From Arsukibacterium perlucidum DSM 18276 (GTDB taxonomy: Bacteria; Pseudomonadota; Gammaproteobacteria; Enterobacterales; Alteromonadaceae), in NCBI RefSeq assembly GCF_000382165.1, contig NZ_KB907723.1, positions 1 through 64,000 on the forward strand: DNA of 64,000 nt, written 5' to 3'. The first letter of the stretch is position 1, and each line of letters begins with the position of its first letter. The notes under the pieces are model-generated. The model saw only the letters and a program-made list of their open reading frames with translations. It ran no database searches and had not been told where the DNA came from. A program made the translations under genes and the position numbers. Shown in pieces: positions 35,230-42,884 of the stretch.

Positions 35230-35366
35230 AGTGGTTTCCTCCACAGTGGGCGGTATTGCCGCCAACCGCGTTGACGACATTTTTACACAAGTATAGTGGT
35301 TATAGGTGGCTGAGACTTAATGCTACCTGAACTTCGTTTATTCTTTTCACAGCCTTTACTTAAAGC

Positions 35367-37073
35367 TCAGGTTAGATAGCGGGCCTGTTTGGCTGGTTTT
35401 AATTGTTGCAGATCCACCAGCACCAGGCCATCGACACAGTCGGCAAAGGCCGGATCGGTGCTGAACGCCAGGAAGCTGACACCACCGGGCTGACACAATT
35501 CGCTGTATTGCTTGTATAAGGTAGGCACGTTCAGGCCCATATTAGCCAGCAGGTGCTTTAATTGAATAAAGTCGGCACTGTAATCGGTACCGCTGAATTG
35601 ATGCTGCAAGCTTTGCTGTTGCTCAGGCGATAACAGGTAGGGTTGGTTAGCAAGCGCCGCAGAGCTATTCGCTCCAAAGTACAGCGTGTAAAAATAGACC
35701 AGCAGATCGCGCGCTGTTTGCGGGTAACTGGCAGAAATACTGACTGCCCCGAATAAATACCGAACTTGCGGGTTATGCTGTAAATAAGCGCCAATGCCAT
35801 ACCACAAGTAATCGAGGCTGCGTTTACCCCAGTAACGCGGCTGAATAAAGCTGCGGCCAAGCTCCAGCCCTTGTTCTAAGTAGGGTTGCATCGCCTGGTT
35901 ATAATGAAACAAACTGGCTGTATATAAACCTTCCACACCTGTGTTTGCAATTACCTCTGCACTGGGAACAAGCCGGTAAGCACCCACCATTTCCAGCTCA
36001 GTCGGGTCCCATAAAATTAAGTGATGATAGTAGCTGTCGTATTTGTCAATGTCCCGCTTATTACCGGTGCCTTCACCAACCGCCCGAAAAGCCAGTTCGC
36101 GTAAGCGGCCAATTTCCCGCATCAGTGCCGAACTTTGCTGATGGTAATACAGATAAATCAGCTTGCCATCACTGGTGGTGCCAAGCTGCTGGCATTTTGC
36201 CAGATCTGCCTTTAGCGCACTGCGTGGTTCCGGATGGGCAATGGTACTTTGCGTTCGCAACAGCGGCGCTTTGTCTTTCGCCAACCGGTACAGATGCTTC
36301 TTAAACAGTTTTAACTGTTCTTTAGCAGGCAGTGGCAGTTGGCCGTAACTGTCGAAGGGAATTTGCTCACCAATTCGCATAGTGATGTTTTTACGTTGTT
36401 GCTTAAACATCTCCTGCACCAGCAGCATAGTAGCCAAAGGCTTGTACAGCATTGACGCGCCGTAGAACAAAGCTGAATTTCTGCCATCAATATAAATGGG
36501 TAAAATGGGGGCCTTGGCTGCGCTGGCAAAGCGTAAAAAACCGTTGTGCCACTTGCCATCACGCACGCCATTTGGCTTCAGACGAGATACCTCACCTGCC
36601 GGAAACAGCACCAGGGCACCTTCTTGTTGTAAATGCTTTCTTATCTCGCTTAAACGGCCCCGTTCGGTGCCACCTTCCATATTATTTACCGGTAGTAATA
36701 AACTGTGCAATGCGGTCACTGACATTAATAACTGGTTGGCAATAATCTTTACATCGGGCCTGATATCGCTGATCAGTTTAATCAGCGCCAGACCATCTAA
36801 TGAACCTATAGGATGGTTAGCGATGATGACCACTTTGCCGCTGGCGGGGATCCTGGCAATTTCATTGTCGCGGGCACTATAGCTGAAGTTAAAGTAGTCC
36901 AGCACCTGTTCCACAAAATCCAGGCCCTGCAGGTGGGGGTATTGCTGGCTGAAAGCGGCAAACTCTTGCTCGTGCAGTAAATAGCTCAGCGCACCTTTTA
37001 CTGGCTTATACAGCCAGGGTTTACCGGTGATCCCAGGCATTTGTTGCTGAATAACCTGTTCGACATTAAACAT
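35367..37073 (-). CDS. olsF: Bifunctional ornithine-lipid synthase OlsF
   Basis: A two-domain acyltransferase of about 568 aa. The N-terminal PlsC-like domain carries the HX4D motif in ANHPIGSLDGLAL and the partner FPAGEVSR. The C-terminal GNAT-like domain (LRELAFRAVGEGTG, YRLVPSAEVI, YTASLFHYNQAM, ELGRSFIQPRYW) is of the OlsB N-acyltransferase type. OlsF makes ornithine lipids, phosphorus-free membrane lipids often induced by phosphate shortage. ATG 37073 has GGGAGG upstream; an earlier frame extension to 37100 lacks one. No pho box was identified by eye. It is a single-gene unit. Confidence 0.85.
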   Translation of the reverse strand: MFNVEQVIQQQMPGITGKPWLYKPVKGALSYLLHEQEFAAFSQQYPHLQGLDFVEQVLDYFNFSYSARDNEIARIPASGKVVIIANHPIGSLDGLALIKLISDIRPDVKIIANQLLMSVTALHSLLLPVNNMEGGTERGRLSEIRKHLQQEGALVLFPAGEVSRLKPNGVRDGKWHNGFLRFASAAKAPILPIYIDGRNSALFYGASMLYKPLATMLLVQEMFKQQRKNITMRIGEQIPFDSYGQLPLPAKEQLKLFKKHLYRLAKDKAPLLRTQSTIAHPEPRSALKADLAKCQQLGTTSDGKLIYLYYHQQSSALMREIGRLRELAFRAVGEGTGNKRDIDKYDSYYHHLILWDPTELEMVGAYRLVPSAEVIANTGVEGLYTASLFHYNQAMQPYLEQGLELGRSFIQPRYWGKRSLDYLWYGIGAYLQHNPQVRYLFGAVSISASYPQTARDLLVYFYTLYFGANSSAALANQPYLLSPEQQQSLQHQFSGTDYSADFIQLKHLLANMGLNVPTLYKQYSELCQPGGVSFLAFSTDPAFADCVDGLVLVDLQQLKPAKQARYLT

Positions 37074-37249
37074 AAAACCTCCCGCATAATGCCGGTTCAA
37101 CGGCCTTTTTCAGCAGGCTAACCGCAGAATGTGACAGCGGCGCGACAGTTTTATGGCAGTTTACGGAAGTTTGCTGTAGTCGCAACCTATGCTATGTTTG
37201 CGCTAGAATAAGTTATCACTCCTTTTCAGCAACTTAAGCGGAATTGTCT

Positions 37250-38170
37250 ATGAGTATTGCCCTGATCATCCCTGATCGGAAGCTGGATGATTTACAATAT
37301 CGGCTGCAGCAAGCCCTGCCGCAAACCCGGATAGAGATCTGGCCTGAGCTTTACGATCCAGCAGAGGTTGAATTTGCCGTGGTTTGGCGCCAACCGCATG
37401 GTTGTTTAAATGGCCTGGTTAACTTAAAGGCTATTCAGTGTTTTGGTGCCGGGGTCGATTCCATCCTCTCTGACCCGACTTTGCCAGATTTACCAATAAG
37501 CAGAATTGTGGACCCTGCCTTAACTGCTGCGATGATCGGTTACCTTGACGGTGTGATGAGCTATTACCGATTGCAGCTAGACATGTTTAGTCGCCAGCAA
37601 CAACAGTCTTTATGGCGGCCAAAAAGCCCGCGCAAGCTCAGTCGTATTACTATTTTGGGCCTGGGCGAGCTGGGCAGTGCAGTCGCCAGCCATTTTTGCC
37701 AACAGGGCTATCAGCTGGCTGGCTGGGCCCGGAGCGGTAAAAGCCTGCAAGATATACAATGCTTTGCCGGAGATGAGCAGTTGCATCATGCTGTTGCTGC
37801 GGCAGATGTTATTATTTGTCTGCTACCTCTGACCCCCTCAACTGAAAACCTGCTGGGCCGGGATTTTTTTCAAGCATTAAAACCCGGCGCTATTTTTATT
37901 AATGTCGCCAGGGGGGCCATCGTTGATGACACCGCGTTACTTGCTGCTCTGGACCACGGGCCACTGGGTGCTGCTTGTCTGGATGTATTCCGGCAGGAAC
38001 CATTACCGCCGGCCAGCCCGCTGTGGCAACATCCGGCGGTGTTGATCACGCCGCATGTCTCGGCGGTAACAAATGTTGCAACAGTGGTCAGTCAGATTGC
38101 AGAAAACTACCGGCGCGCGCAGCAAGGTACCGGCTTACTTAACCCGGTAGATTTGGTCAGAGGCTACTAA
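37250..38170 (+). CDS. ghrA: Glyoxylate/hydroxypyruvate reductase A
   Basis: A D-2-hydroxyacid dehydrogenase of the GhrA branch, reducing glyoxylate or hydroxypyruvate with NAD(P)H. The Rossmann motif is ILGLGELGSAVASHF, followed by INVARGAIVDDTALLAAL (catalytic Arg), a Glu in FRQEPLP and a His in ITPHVSAVT. ATG 37250 is used; a TTG at 37244 adds two residues. About 306 aa, the family length. It is divergent from olsF. Confidence 0.9.
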   Translation: MSIALIIPDRKLDDLQYRLQQALPQTRIEIWPELYDPAEVEFAVVWRQPHGCLNGLVNLKAIQCFGAGVDSILSDPTLPDLPISRIVDPALTAAMIGYLDGVMSYYRLQLDMFSRQQQQSLWRPKSPRKLSRITILGLGELGSAVASHFCQQGYQLAGWARSGKSLQDIQCFAGDEQLHHAVAAADVIICLLPLTPSTENLLGRDFFQALKPGAIFINVARGAIVDDTALLAALDHGPLGAACLDVFRQEPLPPASPLWQHPAVLITPHVSAVTNVATVVSQIAENYRRAQQGTGLLNPVDLVRGY

Positions 38171-38288
38171 CTGGTTAAAAACACAGTTATTGTAAATTTG
38201 TCACAAGTTCACTACACTCAACGTCGGTTTTAGGTAACTTAGACTGAAATCATAATAAAAAGAATAAAATGCGTCATTGAGGTATGTT

Positions 38289-38402
38289 ATGAGTAAAGCG
38301 TCCAGTCGTGGTTTTGGCTTTACTGCAATCGCTGTCGTTGTGTGTCTAATGGCACTGTCAGCGTTTCTGACCAAAGCCGAAGCGGCCTGGTTGTTAATCT
38401 GA
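38289..38402 (+). CDS. Candidate 37-residue single-span membrane protein
   Basis: ATG 38289 is preceded by GAGGT and opens a 37-codon frame, MSKASSRGFGFTAIAVVVCL..., with a basic start, one hydrophobic segment and the tail KAEAAWLLI. No family is recognised. Such short genes cannot be proven without homologues or expression data. Confidence 0.4.
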   Translation: MSKASSRGFGFTAIAVVVCLMALSAFLTKAEAAWLLI

Positions 38403-38462
38403 ACGGTTAATTATACTTAAGGCTGCAGGAAAAGATTCGGTCAAGTGGAATGACCAAACAGC

Positions 38463-38513
38463 AAGGGGTTAGGGTTGTTATCGGTGCAAGCCGGTTATTA
38501 GCCCTGACCCCTT
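38463..38513. other. Long stem-loop near the 3' end of smrA
   Basis: AAGGGGTTAGGG (38463-38474) pairs with CCCTGACCCCTT (38502-38513) with one G-U; the 27-nt loop contains further pairing potential. There is no T run on the plus side, so it is not a classical terminator; it may protect or process an RNA end. Confidence 0.4.
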
Positions 38514-38534
38514 GATGCTTTAAGACGCACTACT

Positions 38535-39110
38535 TTAACCCTTAGTGTGACGCTCCCGATTCTGCCGTTTTTGCTCCGCATTCTTTTGTAACAATACGTA
38601 GGTAGCGCTGTATCCGCCATGCTGACGCTGAGCGGTATGCGCTGCCAGCACTGCGGGTAACTGCGGCAGCCATTTAAATACGTAGCTGCGTAATATTGCC
38701 GGATGCGGTTTGCTGTTACGGCCCATGCCATGATGAATTAACAACGTACGGATGCCGCGTTTATGGCAGTCTTCAATAAAATGCAATAGTTGACTGCGGG
38801 CTTCGGTCAGAGTTTTACCCAACATGTTAAGGGTGGCATCCAGCTGGTACTTACCCAGCCGTAAATTTCGATATACCCCTCGTTGGACACCATCTTTGCA
38901 GAATGCAAAAGGGTCATCCGGCTTTACTAAATCAACATATTCCATGCTTAGATAGTTCGGATCATACTCCATTTCCAGTTCTGCTGCTTTGCGTCGCGCC
39001 TGTTGGGCTAAGGTAGGACTGAATTCGGTTTGTTGGCGCACTTCATCTTGCGACAAAGGTTTAACATCCGTCATTTCCTGCAGAAACAGGTCAAGTTCAT
39101 TATCTTGCAT
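38535..39110 (-). CDS. smrA: Smr-domain endonuclease SmrA
   Basis: A 191-residue protein with an N-terminal linker (NELDLFLQEMTDVKPLSQDE) and a C-terminal Smr domain with LRLGKYQLDATLNMLGKTL, LLIHHGMGRNSKPHPAILRS and HGGYSATYVLLQK. Smr proteins are nicking nucleases; recent work links relatives such as SmrB to cleavage of mRNA at collided ribosomes. Length and the C-terminal GGYSATYVLL pattern fit SmrA (YdaL). Confidence 0.88.
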   Translation of the reverse strand: MQDNELDLFLQEMTDVKPLSQDEVRQQTEFSPTLAQQARRKAAELEMEYDPNYLSMEYVDLVKPDDPFAFCKDGVQRGVYRNLRLGKYQLDATLNMLGKTLTEARSQLLHFIEDCHKRGIRTLLIHHGMGRNSKPHPAILRSYVFKWLPQLPAVLAAHTAQRQHGGYSATYVLLQKNAEQKRQNRERHTKG

Positions 39111-39208
39111 AAGCCGGCTCCAACTGCCCCAATGTGTGCGTCGCGCGGCTTAGTATAGCTTGTCAGCCGATCTGAAAAAAGCCTGGCTAATAAGCTTATT
39201 GCCTGTTG

Positions 39209-39496
39209 TCAGTTTTCTGTAGTCAGTGTCGCTGGGTTTGTTCCAGGCAGCTCGCTGGCAATGCGCGCTTTTCTGCGGGCACTGGCAAACCGCACTAAGT
39301 AATAGGCATTAATCAATAAAACCAGCAGATTAGAAATAACCCCCTGTGGTATTGCAATATGGCTGTAATAAACAAATAACAGGCTGCAACCTATTAATGT
39401 GGCTAATCTAAGCCAGAATACATCTTTAATAAAAAAAGCACCGATACAAATGGTTAAACCAATCCAACTTATAATGTCATATAGCATATTTTCCAT
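39209..39496 (-). CDS. YgjV-like small membrane protein
   Basis: About 95 residues from ATG 39496 (MENMLYDIISWIGLTICIGA). Three hydrophobic stretches are visible (WIGLTICIGAFFI, WLRLATLIGCSLLFVYYSHI, ISNLLVLLINAYYLVRF). The NAYYL ending of the last span recalls YgjV-type inner-membrane proteins. A start nine codons further up is possible. The function is unknown. Confidence 0.6.
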   Translation of the reverse strand: MENMLYDIISWIGLTICIGAFFIKDVFWLRLATLIGCSLLFVYYSHIAIPQGVISNLLVLLINAYYLVRFASARRKARIASELPGTNPATLTTEN

Positions 39497-39787
39497 ATCG
39501 TACCGCCATAACGCCAACTGCAAGGGCGCGCATTATGCGTAGTGGCCAACATTTCATCAACTGAGTAATTTTACTGTTTAAGCATTATATATTTTAATGG
39601 ATGAGATGGTGTTATAAAGGGATGTTTAAGTTAACAATATGATTTATAGGGCTTAGTATCTTGTTCTTCCCTAGTAAAGCTAATCCTGTAATTGCAGCAA
39701 ACTTACTGTTGTTTAAAAAATGTGCAAAATGCTGTCGGGCTTCTATACTTGAGAAAGTTGTGCTGGTTGATATTTAAAGGTGATGCT

Positions 39788-40162
39788 GTGTTACCAACTA
39801 AAATATATGAACCTTTACCCTACAGTTATATGTTCGCTGGTTTAGTCAGTATGATGTTATTGCCATCGATGCTTGGCGTGCTATCAGGTGCACTATTGTT
39901 CCTGGCTGGTGCTCTGGTATGGATTGTGCGCTCAGAGCACAGGCGGGTGGATCAAGTTTATGCGGATCGAAAAAACGGGCCGGTACCATTTTGGGGTTAT
40001 GAGTTGTTGCCTTTTGCCTGTGTGTTAACGTCGCTGACTATTTTTGTATTACCGTTAAGTCAGTTTTATTATCCATCAGCAGTTATTCTGCTGATAGTGG
40101 GGTTACAGTTATGGGTTACCCGCAACTTGCAGCGCCGGCATCGCCCGGCGCTGCTGAATTAA
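39788..40162 (+). CDS. Uncharacterised small membrane protein
   Basis: GTG 39788 (MLPTKIYEPLPYSYMFAGLV, 124 aa) is preceded by AAAGGTGAT and is preferred to the longer frame from 39692, which lacks a clear initiation signal. Two pairs of hydrophobic spans (YMFAGLVSMMLLPSMLGVLS...LVWIV and FACVLTSLTIFVLPL...VILLIVGLQLWV) flank a charged loop (RSEHRRVDQVYADRKNG). No family is recognised. Confidence 0.6.
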   Translation: MLPTKIYEPLPYSYMFAGLVSMMLLPSMLGVLSGALLFLAGALVWIVRSEHRRVDQVYADRKNGPVPFWGYELLPFACVLTSLTIFVLPLSQFYYPSAVILLIVGLQLWVTRNLQRRHRPALLN

Positions 40163-40188
40163 CTGCGAAAACTATAACGACTATCGCT

Positions 40189-41529
40189 TTACTCTCTTAA
40201 GTCAATGTTACTATTGGCAATGGAACGGGTCATAATCAGCCAGGCCTGTAAATTTTGTTGCAGTGCAGTCGGGTCAATCTTATCCAGAGTGTCGTTTGGC
40301 GTGTGATGGTAATCAAAGTAATCGGTACCATCCTGTTGTAACGAGGCAACCGGCACGCCGAGTGCTTTTAGCACTGAGACATCCGGCCCGCCAGACGCCG
40401 TATTTGTTCCTGTTTCTATACCGAGGTGCTTCAGCTGCTGTTGGATATCAGCACCAAAAGTCAGTGCCTGTTCACCAAAACCGGTATCAAAACGCCAGAT
40501 ACGGCCAGCTCCAAAATCTGACTCAGAGGCAAATACATGGTTCTTCAAATCAGCAGCGTGGCGCGCAGCATAGGCACGGGCACCAATTAAACCACCTTCT
40601 TCATTACCAAATAGCACTACCCGGATAGTGCGCTCTGGCCGTTGTTGTTTCAACAACGCCGCAGTTGCCATAACCAGTCCAACACCGGCGCCATCATCCA
40701 GAGCGCCAGTTCCCTCATCCCAGGAATCAATGTGTGCGCTAATCAGGACTATCTCATCAGGCCGCTTGCTGCCGGTAATTTCTGCAATGACATTATGGCT
40801 GGTCACTTCACCTGGCAGGTTATTTTGCATATGCAAGCTCAGGCTGGTTTCCGGGTTTATTGCCAGCATTTTACTAAGTTGCTGGGCATCAGGCACCGAA
40901 ATAGCGGCTGCGGCGATCCTTGGTACATCTTCTGAGTAACGCATAATGCCGGTGTGGGCAAAGCGATTATTGCTGGTGCCAACTGAACGGATAATAATAG
41001 CGCTGGCACCCAGCTTAGCTGCTTCTACGGCGCCCTGAGCCCGGGCACCGACAACCTGGCCATAAAAGCTACCGCGAATGTCTTTGCGTAAAGTCTGATT
41101 AATGAAAACAATTTTGTCTTTTACTGTTGCAGGGTCGGCTTGTTGCAGTTGCTGCAGATTGTCGAACATTACTACCTGACTGGTAATGCCGTCAAAAGGG
41201 GTGCCAACGGAGCCGCCAAGAGCGGTTAATACCAGTGCCTGGTTAAAGGGAGCTTCAACCCGCAGGCTGGCATTACCCCGTTCCCAGTATTGCATGGTAA
41301 AGGGTTCGGTCCATACTTTATCAAAACCCAGTTGTTTAAACTTCTGTTCAGCCCAGGCAACGGCGCGGGCATCCGCTTCACTGCCAGCCAGGCGAGGACC
41401 AACTTCTACTGTTAATGATTCCACCAGTTTATAAGCCAGATCATTATTCAGTTCTAACTGGTTCGCCAGTGTACTGCTGCTTGCGGCAAAGGTTGCCGCC
41501 GCTACTATTGTTGTTAGCCACAATTTCAT
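40189..41529 (-). CDS. M28-family zinc aminopeptidase (carboxypeptidase Q-like)
   Basis: A secreted metallopeptidase (446 aa) with a signal peptide (MKLWLTTIVAAATFAASSST). The di-zinc site is intact: His and Asp in ISAHIDSWDEGTGALDDGAGVG, the catalytic/ligand Glu pair in FGNEEGGLIGARAY, an Asp in ASESDFG and the last His in YFDYHHTPNDTLDKI. A PA domain (QVVMFDNLQQLQQ...VGARAQGAVEAAKLGASAI) is inserted in the middle. It is likely to trim peptides in the periplasm or outside the cell. Confidence 0.9.
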   Translation of the reverse strand: MKLWLTTIVAAATFAASSSTLANQLELNNDLAYKLVESLTVEVGPRLAGSEADARAVAWAEQKFKQLGFDKVWTEPFTMQYWERGNASLRVEAPFNQALVLTALGGSVGTPFDGITSQVVMFDNLQQLQQADPATVKDKIVFINQTLRKDIRGSFYGQVVGARAQGAVEAAKLGASAIIIRSVGTSNNRFAHTGIMRYSEDVPRIAAAAISVPDAQQLSKMLAINPETSLSLHMQNNLPGEVTSHNVIAEITGSKRPDEIVLISAHIDSWDEGTGALDDGAGVGLVMATAALLKQQRPERTIRVVLFGNEEGGLIGARAYAARHAADLKNHVFASESDFGAGRIWRFDTGFGEQALTFGADIQQQLKHLGIETGTNTASGGPDVSVLKALGVPVASLQQDGTDYFDYHHTPNDTLDKIDPTALQQNLQAWLIMTRSIANSNIDLRE

Positions 41530-42078
41530 CTTATCATTCTGCCTTAGTGTTGTTACATTATCGGGACTTTAGCATGCTTTTAATTAACGCCCTAGCAGTG
41601 GGCGGTGAAATACATTTTGCTCAGGATAAGGCTTGTGGCCAAAAGCTTATCTATTAAATTTTCGGCAATCAGGTGTCAGGGCTGCATGCTCAACAATCTT
41701 ATATTTCAGGATTATTGACAGGCGGCACCACCTTTAGTTAGCTTTTCTTGATATTCAGCTGCCAGACATTAACGATAAGGTATTATTGAGACGTTTTAAA
41801 CAACTGGATAGGCAGGCGCTGATATTTATGGTGCCAGCACAGTCAAGTTGAGAAAATCTTGAGGATGCGATTGCCGCTCGCGCTAACGCTTTATGTAGTG
41901 AAACCGTTTTCGGCAAAACGAATATGTAATTTGGTATAGTCACTCCAGCTTTAACTGAGAATGCTGGTTTTGCTTATTTAGTGTTCGTTTAATGTTTTAT
42001 CTTGTTAAACAAGAATGATTATCTTGTCGCATTCTGGTCTAATCGGTAATAATCAGCCAAATACAGAAAGTCAGAGAA
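41530..42078. other. Gene-poor region (549 bp) with a possible decayed coding remnant
   Basis: No intact gene is seen. The plus-strand frame from about 41748 reads DIQLPDINDKVLLRRFKQLD and continues QALIFMVPAQSS, stop, ENLEDAIAARANALCSETVF, stop, then VTPALTENAG. It looks like protein-coding sequence broken by stops, so a pseudogene relic is possible. The right end holds the operator-like palindrome at 42000-42014 for the regulator that follows. Confidence 0.35.
42000..42014. promoter_or_regulatory. Palindrome upstream of the ArsR-type regulator
   Basis: TCTTGTTAAACAAGA has perfect 7-bp arms TCTTGTT / AACAAGA around one base; a further ATCTTGT half-site follows at about 42020. It lies 65 bp before the regulator start and is a likely operator for autorepression. 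Confidence 0.5.
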
Positions 42079-42378
42079 ATGAAAATGAACTTGAATGACA
42101 TGCTGGATAATTCAGCACAAGCAGTGAAACTGTTAAAAGCTGTGTCGAATGAGCGACGTTTAATAATTCTATGCCACTTGCTGGAAGGCGAACTGTCGGT
42201 TGGGGATATTAATGACAAATTAGATTTAAGTCAGTCTGCGCTATCTCAGCATCTGGCATTACTTCGCCGGCATAAGCTGGTTAAAACCCGTAAAGTCGCG
42301 CAAACTGTGTATTACAGATTAAGCAGTGAAGAAGCAGAGAAGCTTATTGCCTTAATGCATAAATTGTATTGCAGTTAA
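42079..42378 (+). CDS. ArsR-family thiol-type regulator, YgaV/BigR/SqrR-like
   Basis: A 99-residue winged-helix regulator with helix-turn-helix LSVGDINDKLDLSQSALSQHLALLRRHKLV. It lacks the metal motif ELCVCDL; instead it has Cys32 (LIILCHLL) and Cys98 (KLYCS), matching in position the two cysteines of YgaV, BigR and SqrR that form a di- or polysulfide link when sulfide is present. The start may be ATG 42079 or ATG 42085. No sulfide-oxidation gene is adjacent, so its targets lie elsewhere, apart from probable self-control through the palindrome at 42000. Confidence 0.8.
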   Translation: MKMNLNDMLDNSAQAVKLLKAVSNERRLIILCHLLEGELSVGDINDKLDLSQSALSQHLALLRRHKLVKTRKVAQTVYYRLSSEEAEKLIALMHKLYCS

Positions 42379-42390
42379 CGTGTTATAAAC

Positions 42391-42430
42391 ACCAACAAAA
42401 AAGCCAGCTTGCGCTGGCTTTTTTGTTGGT
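42391..42430. terminator. Long bidirectional terminator between the regulator and rpsT
   Basis: An 18-bp perfect stem (42391-42408 with 42413-42430, core AAAAAAGCCAGC / GCTGGCTTTTTT) with loop TTGC serves both convergent genes. Confidence 0.93.
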
Positions 42431-42439
42431 CACTACCAA

Positions 42440-42709
42440 TTAAGCAGCTTTCAATGCCTTAACATGCGCATTTAAACGAGCTTTATGACGTGCTGCTTTG
42501 TTCTTATGGATCAGGCCTTTAGCCGCCATACGATCAATTACAGGTACCATTTTGTTGAACGCTTCAGTTGAAGCGGTTACGTCAGCAGTTAATACCGCTG
42601 CGTAGGTTTTCTTGATGAAAGTACGCATCATAGAACGTTGACTGGCGTTTTGCTGACGACGTTTTTCTGATTGAATTGCGCGCTTCTTAGCAGACTTAAT
42701 GTTAGCCAA
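42440..42709 (-). CDS. rpsT: 30S ribosomal protein S20, UUG start
   Basis: 89 residues: (M)[20 protein letters not shown]... to AHVKALKAA, the whole S20 protein, rich in Lys/Arg and Ala. No ATG fits; the start is TTG 42709 behind TTAGGAGTG. E. coli rpsT also starts with UUG, so the weak start is conserved and is likely part of S20 autocontrol of translation. The gene faces away from murJ, the usual arrangement. Confidence 0.97.
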   Translation of the reverse strand: MANIKSAKKRAIQSEKRRQQNASQRSMMRTFIKKTYAAVLTADVTASTEAFNKMVPVIDRMAAKGLIHKNKAARHKARLNAHVKALKAA

Positions 42710-42752
42710 GGTAACACTCCTAAAAACTAAAACCGGACTCTTTAAAGGCCGC

Positions 42753-42783
42753 ATAATATGCCTATTTAATGGCCCGTTGTCAA
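42753..42783 (-). promoter_or_regulatory. Sigma-70 promoter of rpsT
   Basis: On the minus strand, TTGACA (42783-42778) is followed after 17 bp by CATATT (42760-42755) or after 19 bp by TATTAT. It gives a leader of about 40 nt before the UUG start. Confidence 0.6.
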
Positions 42784-42884
42784 ATGCTTTAACGTGAAAA
42801 GGCAGGAATTAAATTGTTGTAGCTACTGGTAATCGGTAGCGATAACGGGCCAAAATAGCTTTGGCGCGATTAAAGGAGTAGCGG

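Larger units (their letters stand above)
38171..38534. other. Intergenic region (364 bp) with a possible small gene and a stem-loop
   Basis: Between ghrA and smrA. It holds a short candidate gene at 38289-38402 and a long imperfect hairpin at 38463-38513. Nothing else was recognised. Confidence 0.5.

Noticed and set aside
38498-38731. Minus-strand frame overlapping the end of smrA
   Set aside because: A shadow of the smrA frame with unlikely composition.
41755-41943. Minus-strand 62-codon frame in the gene-poor region
   Set aside because: No initiation signal and no recognisable domain; the opposite strand looks more coding-like.
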